Origin: Zonotrichia leucophrys gambelii
Taxonomy: Eukaryota; Chordata; Aves; Passeriformes; Passerellidae
Length of the DNA stretch: 64,000 bases
Reading direction: 5' to 3'
Assembly: GCF_028769735.1 (NCBI RefSeq)
Contig: NC_088173.1
Location: 67,580,963-67,644,962 of the forward strand
The position numbers and the translations under genes were made by a program. Below the pieces are notes generated by a model, which saw only the letters and a program-made list of their open reading frames with translations, ran no database searches and had not been told where the DNA came from. This document shows, piece after piece, positions 58,054-64,000 of the stretch (positions are counted from its first letter, which is position 1; every line of letters starts with the position of its first letter).

Positions 58054-58096
<43 letters not shown>
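58054..58096. repeat. (TA)n microsatellite
   Basis: About 21 uninterrupted TA units are seen. The Tyr-Ile repeat open frame on the minus strand is its translation. Confidence 0.96.
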
Positions 58097-58102
<6 letters not shown>

Positions 58103-61100
58103 TTCTCCTTCCCATGTGACTCTCAAACCAAATGAGACAGCTGTTATACTAGGCAGGAAGCCAGGCTGGGGTTTAAAGGCAAAAGGAGACTTTACACTAA
58201 AATAATTATTTAAAAACAACTTCCAGCAGCTGTAGTCACCAGCACAACCTGAAGTTCAGTGTTATTTCACTGCAGCATCACAATCCAGTACTAGACTGTT
58301 CATGTAATGAGAGAAATCAACCTCCACTGAGCATAACTTAATTATGATTGCTGAAATTTGGTGTTACAAATGTCCAGAAGCTTTTGCTTTGTAATTGTGT
58401 GGAAAGTTAATGGCATGTAAACTGCTTTTCAAATCTTATTTTGTTCTTTGTATTTCAAAACTCCTGTTTGTCAGAATTTAGAGAGCTGATGGAAGAGGAC
58501 TGAAGCAAATAGTGCAGTATGAGAAAATGTTTAAAAGGCATGAAACAGGTACAAGATGAGTTAAACACATAGATTGTGCTTAAGGACATGAAGGACCATT
58601 GAAATTACACCAGAAATCAAACTTGCCCAAACATGAGAGCTCATCTCTCCTTTCTTCCTTCTTCTTCATCTCCATCTTCCTTTCTCTATGAGAACAATAA
58701 GCAGAATACAAAACATCTGTACTCATAAATAAAATTCCCATCTAGACAAAATATGAAATATGGAGATGAGTTTAGCCAAATTCTATCTGCTCTCCCTGTT
58801 ATCACTGCTGTTTGGATTTCTGGTTGTCCAACAATCACAGGTGCACCTTGCAGCAGTTACTGACCCATCTCATGAGTCCTCTCTGACACACTGGAATATC
58901 AGCTTGCTTAAATCATAGCTACTCCTGAAAAAGCTAAATAAAAAATACTCAAATTAAAGGAGCTTGTCAGCAGATGAACCAGAGAGAGTTTCTCTATAGC
59001 TCAGAAAGGTTCTCAGAAAATTACTCCAATGCTTACAAATACATATTATTCAAATCCAAATCTGATGAGAATTGTTAATGCCAAGAAAGGAGGATGCAAT
59101 TGATATACATTCTACACATTATATTTTCTGCCTAGTTTTAATATTTAATTGCAAAGTGCCAGATTAGTTGAGATTTCAGTGCTGATATTTTTTGGCACAT
59201 TATTGAATTGGGAGACTATATTTATTTTTAAGATGTTTATGAAGGTCATGACCTAGGATTTCTACTCAGAATGGCATTTTAGGACTCTGATTAGATCTCT
59301 GTGGAACTTGAGTAAGTGTATAAAATTAACTTTTCCTGAATCAGGTTTAAAATAAGCTGTTATTTTCTGTTTGAGAAAGCTTCTGCTAACTGGCAGTAAT
59401 AGCTTAAAGAGATAAAAAGGAGCTGTCAGTCTCAAAAAAACCTTGGCTTGAAAGGAGGTTAATCTTGCTAAATCCTAGATTGACAGAGATCTTGTATGGA
59501 TTCCCAGAGCTGAATATACATCCCGATAAACAGAAATGCCATTTCAAAATCTCTCAGAATTAGCCCCAAAATTTCTAAAGTATTAATCCAAAATCCTTCA
59601 TCTGTTTGTTTATTTATTTCTGTAGCCTGCTTTCTGGAGAGGAACCACGCACATTTACATCCTGAAACCAACCAGCAAGACACAAGCCTATTCAAAATAG
59701 ATGGTTTAATAAAGCAATAATTGAACTGTGCTTTTAACACAATTAAAACATGCTACTTCTCTGCAAGCAGGACCAATTTCAAAGGTTTTCCAGCTTGTAC
59801 AGTGAAGTCTGCAGGAGCTGTGATTTTTCCAGCCAGGTCTTTCATCCTCAGTGTTTTCCCCTACAACAGTTTCACCAAGGATCATCAGACCCTGGTGGAT
59901 GTCAGTGGTTTGATCTCAGTGCCAGGTGTTTTTCAAGTAAGATGTCAGAGTTAAACTCTTCTGGACACACTGATTCAACATCACCTTCTTGTCCTGGAAG
60001 AGATTTCCAGGCACAGCAAAGAGAACAGTAATGCCCAAGTGTCTGTGCTAGCTCAGCGTGTGCTGGGTGGCACATGGACATGGTGGAGCTCAGGCAACAC
60101 AGGCAGCTCAACAATTTAGGGGAAAAAAAAGGCAAAAAAGAGAGAATAAATCAGAAAAAAAAAATTATTTCAAGGAAATCAAACCATTTCAGTGTCAGGC
60201 GGGGTTTTTTGTTTGAGTGTTTTTAAGCATTCTAGATCGGCAAATGGTGAAGTTGGGATTGGACGCAGAGATTAGAAGGGAAACTAAACAAATCTAACAG
60301 GACTGCCAGGACTGTTAATGCCAAGACTCTTACTCCAAAACAGCTCTGCCTCGTTTGGCAACAATCTATTCCATTTGTGAAATGGGACAGAGAAAAAAAT
60401 GAACATGAAGGGACTGAGCCATTCAATAATTATCAGCTGAGATTCAATTTAGGGAGCAGCTGAGAGAAGGTCACACCAAATCAGAGGGAAAAAACTCAAT
60501 GATCTTCTGAGCACCTCTGATGTGCTGTGTTGGAAGAGAACAATCTTTGCCTTTACTTGAAAGGGAAACAAACCCATTCATTTCAGTGGTACCTGGGATT
60601 TCTTTCTGGGATTTCTCACTAGTTCCTGGTGCTGGTGGTGAGGAGCATAGGTAGTGATAAAAGCAGTTTGGCTACAATTTAGAAAACAGTTATACTATTT
60701 CCAAGGAGAATGGAAAGCCACAGATCTGAATAATCTAAATTAACAGGCACTTTGGAGCAAAGTTGAAAAAGAGGTTAGCCAAGACATTTGCTGTTAGAAA
60801 ACAAGTTAATGGTTGTATATAGGCAGCTGTGTGTGTCTTTAGGCCTTTGTCAGGGAATCTGAAGCCAAAGGTTGATTTGCTGCAAATTTGAATACCAAGA
60901 AAGCAGATTTAAGATGAATATAGTATTTTGTAGCATTGCTGCTTACATTAGCCAAAAGAAAAAGCAAAACAAACAAACAAAAAAGGAATAAACTTCTTTA
61001 GCTCACTACAGAAGTAACAGAACATTTATTCTTGGAAGGGCAGGGGTCTGGAAGGAGGGGCAGAACAGACAGGAGAGCTGATGGGGAACATTTGTTGTAT

Positions 61101-62985
61101 GCAAAATTCACTGCATTCCAGGAAGCACTAAACTGTGATTATAGTGTATTACATGCAAACCATGTGCCACGTCTACTAAATCAGTGCTTCTCTGTGCCTG
61201 GTAAACACAATAACTAACCCCAGTGTTCAGATATTTCATCGTTTGAACTTGTTCAAATAAACCATTCCTCCTCAGGCTGCTTAAGGAAAGTACTTGGAGC
61301 ACCTTGCCAAAGCTAAGTCCTGGGTCAAATTTATATTTGTTGTTGCAGCTGAATCAGTTTTTTAATTCCCTTCTCTACCCTCCCTGAGCTCAGTCTGGTG
61401 CCCTTTACTTTAAATTGGAATCTGGAATCTTTCCAAAAACTAATAGAAAGTTCTCTGAGACAACACTGTGAGCATTTGTTTGATTATCCAAACAATTTCC
61501 CAGCTCCCTCCAAACAGAAGGACTCTTACCAGGAAGGGATTCAAGAGCTGAACACATTTAGACTGGTGAAAGGCACTGAAGAGGGTATTAAATCACAGTT
61601 TAGAAGTACTTATGAGGGATTTAAGGCATTGCAAGGATTCACTAGGCATTGCATTTTTCTATTGCAAAATACACGGAGAATTTAATTTGTCAATTTGCCT
61701 TCAGTCTGCTTGCAAAATGCAGGAATTACTACTTCATGAAATCCAGGATTAATGTCTACCCAAGCAGTCAGAAAGGACAGGCCAGGGAAAGCTGTAGCAC
61801 TCATCACAATCATTTTAAAAGCTTTTCAGGGGTCCATGAAATAAGTGTATGTTTGGATAGATAAAATAGATAGCAGCAGATAGCGAAAACAGAATGCATT
61901 TTTTACCAGGGGTGCTTTTTAGAGTTCAACATATCTAATCAAGCTATTGAAATAGAAAGAGAATAACTTACCCCAAACTGGTTTATTTTCTGTTCCAAGC
62001 CATTGACACCACAGAAGCAGAAGAAAGTCCCTTTGTCACTTAAAGACTGTTGTGACACACCTTAAATAAGCAAACAAATAATGAAAGCAATTCATTTAAA
62101 GACAGGGGGCATAATTTCAAGAATTCTGTGAAACTTCTGTCTAAATCAACAAGTGGTGAAGGAGCTGAAATCTGTCATTATGGTTGTGGTTTTACACAAA
62201 ACACCCAACAGTGCTCAGAGTGCTGGGTCCCTGCAGCCTTCCCACCCTCCCTCATCTTCCTCTGCCATCTCTGCTCCAGGATGGATTTATGGCACTTGCC
62301 ACAAATGTGTCTGATTTTGAACCAATTCAGCTTCTGACCTTCTGAAAACCCCACTGAATTTCACTGTCTAATCATATCCTGGGTAAGAAAAATATTATTT
62401 CTATCAGTTTCAGAGCACCTTACTTGGATTTCTGGTTTTGGTTTTATTCTGCTTACAAAAGGGAATAATGCAAGAATTTTCTCCTGATCATTCCTCATTC
62501 TCCATGCAGGTCATGATTTTGTTGGCCTCTGTCACACTCTCCTTCACTTTTTTCATCTAAATACTTGCTTAAAATTGCAAATACTTGCTTAAATTTGCAA
62601 AACTGCTCAAAATATTCATAGAGAAGATTTTTCATTACTTTGCTCTTACCTGTGTATTCTTTTTGATTCTATCTCCTTTTCCAAGTCAAGAAAATAATTT
62701 CTAAATGGGCACAAAATCAAGTATTTCTCTTAAATATTTTTTGTTTTATTCTCTGCCATTTTAACAGCAGTGCCCTATTTGCCTTCATGAAAGCTCTTTA
62801 TTACTGAGCAGGATTTCTGAAGACCAAAAACAGTGACTCTGATCCTTTTCAGACTGGCAAAAGTTAATTTAGCAGTTGCCTCTCTTTATGTGCAGTGAGA
62901 ATTTCTGCCCTGTGTTTACTCCTTTGCATTTAACAAGAACTGTCTTCCATCAGCAATTGCAGCTCTTTGTCACCCAGCATCAGGA
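58097..62985. other. Unannotated DNA
   Basis: No gene or mobile element recognised. Open frames at 59721-60031 (77 and 93 codons, ending near a GTAAGA motif) and 61398-61685 (95 codons) lack recognisable domains. A small duplication (AAATACTTGCTTAAA) lies at 62565-62600. Confidence 0.5.
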
Positions 62986-63130
62986 AAACCTGCTGCAATT
63001 TCTTGCATGTCTTTCAGTTTAAAATGTCCTGAATCATTTTCTGTCATCTGCAAATTTTGTCACTTCTCTACTTGTTCCCTTTTTTGGATCTCTTATGAAT
63101 ATTTCAAACAACACAAGTCTTGCACAGATT
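62986..63130 (-). mobile_element. Possible ancient CR1-like LINE relic
   Basis: The plus strand contains 'TCATCTGCAAATTTTGTCAC', then 'TCTTATGAATATTTCAAACA' and 'ACACAAGTCTTGCACAGAT'. This resembles the antisense of the reverse-transcriptase region of old amniote CR1/L3-like elements. The match is patchy and the ends are not clear. Confidence 0.4.
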
Positions 63131-64000
63131 TCTTTAGTGACAACTGTGAAAACTGGGCTTTTTTTCTCTAATCTTGAAAGAGTTGTAATTCTATCTCTCT
63201 TATTCCTTATGCTTTTCTTTTTTTTTTTTTAATACCCTCAAGTAAGTAGTTGGGTTTTTAAAATTCCAGCTGTACTTTAGAAACCAAAAGATATTTTGAA
63301 TTTTGTTTAATTATTTGTTTGTGGGAGAGTTTGTGGTTGGTTGGGGGTTTTGGCTAGAGGACTTGAAGGATGTGAGAAATAAATTTTGTCTACAAAATCT
63401 TTTAAAACGCTTTTCCACTGTGTCTTAATTACACACATGAATTTAATTCTGCTGACAATTCTAGGATATATTGGGTTAAACGAGTTCTCTTCAAGATTAC
63501 TTCCTGATCTCTTAAAATATTTTTGTTTTGTTTAATTTTCTGGGTTGAGGTGATATGGAGATTGATGGCTCACTGTGGAGACCATTACTGTGGAAATGTA
63601 AGAGATGAAGTTCATGAGAAATGTCAAGAACAGCCACTTCCTTCCAATTTCAAAAGGAAAATTCCTCCTGGGATGAAATATTCATAATGGTTTATTTAGT
63701 TCCTAATTAAAGACAAGGTTGATTGCCACATCACCAAATGACCAAAGGGTTAGAAGGAGTGTGGATTTTATGTTTTATAAAAATCAATGAATGCAAAGAA
63801 CAACTGTAGGATTGTACTCCTAAAGGAAAATTCTGGTGTTCCTCAGCTGTGCTCATCCCTTGTTTCAGCTGCTGAGGATCTCAACCAGCCTTTTTGCTTT
63901 CGCTGAGAGTGAAATTTGATTTCAAGCAACAGAGCAGTTTGCTTTTGTGATCACCTGAGTTTTTCACACCCTAAAGCAGATCAGTTTTAGTGGTTACCTG
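63131..64000. other. Unannotated DNA
   Basis: Nothing recognised apart from a poly-T run at about 63218. Confidence 0.5.

Noticed and set aside
59721..60031. Possible exon with a GTAAGA donor-like end
   Set aside because: Two frames are open equally well, neither resembles a known protein, and no partner exons were found.
1..64000. CRISPR array, bacterial operon or phage features
   Set aside because: Repeats here are microsatellites and vertebrate retroelements; composition and elements are those of a bird nuclear genome.

Overview
The window looks like nuclear DNA from a bird, most likely a passerine. It is AT-rich, carries many 5'-truncated CR1 LINE tails in both orientations and many solo retroviral LTRs, and holds a nuclear copy of mitochondrial DNA in the order COX3, tRNA-Gly, ND3. 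I found no host protein-coding gene or exon I can support. Every long open frame is either unrecognisable or a by-product of repeats. The window reads as intergenic or deep intronic sequence in a gene-poor region.

Layout. 1-12000 is mostly unique AT-rich DNA with a CR1 tail near 4200 and a solo LTR (family B) at 5505-5879. 12004-13024 is a nest: two CR1 pieces head to head, one split by a family A solo LTR. A second family A LTR lies at 18759-19365 and a family B LTR at 20909-21293. A local tandem duplication at 21905-22541 has a 264-bp pure pyrimidine tract inside only one of its copies. Further solo LTRs follow at 25425-26043 (A) and 29269-29692 (B), with a less certain one near 27387-27886. 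The densest part is 30123-32057, where a minus-strand CR1 is split by a family A LTR and then by two copies of a mitochondrial insert separated by a duplicated 80-bp CR1 piece. Simple repeats mark 34582-34827 and 37985-38194. A CpG-rich patch sits at 41200-41540, a family C LTR near 44845-45256 and a family B LTR at 45529-45914. A long repeat-poor stretch (45921-54439) follows, then a 54.4-56.1 kb cluster of an ERVL-like LTR, CR1 pieces and another family B LTR. The last 8 kb is mostly unique DNA with an old CR1-like relic near 63 kb.

Mechanistic picture. Most LTRs have recognisable target-site duplications. These are exact 6-mers for three of four family A copies and two of five family B copies, and near-matching 6-mers for two more family B copies. 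Each is therefore a separate proviral insertion later reduced to a solo LTR by recombination, not a product of segmental duplication. The most unusual object is the CR1/mitochondrial array. Both mitochondrial copies have the same ends, so they should come from one insertion, yet they differ at 40 positions plus a 12-bp gap (counted by eye), while the CR1 pieces beside them are identical over 80 bp.

Limits: everything was read by eye, no database was searched, and LTR families are given working letters rather than library names.
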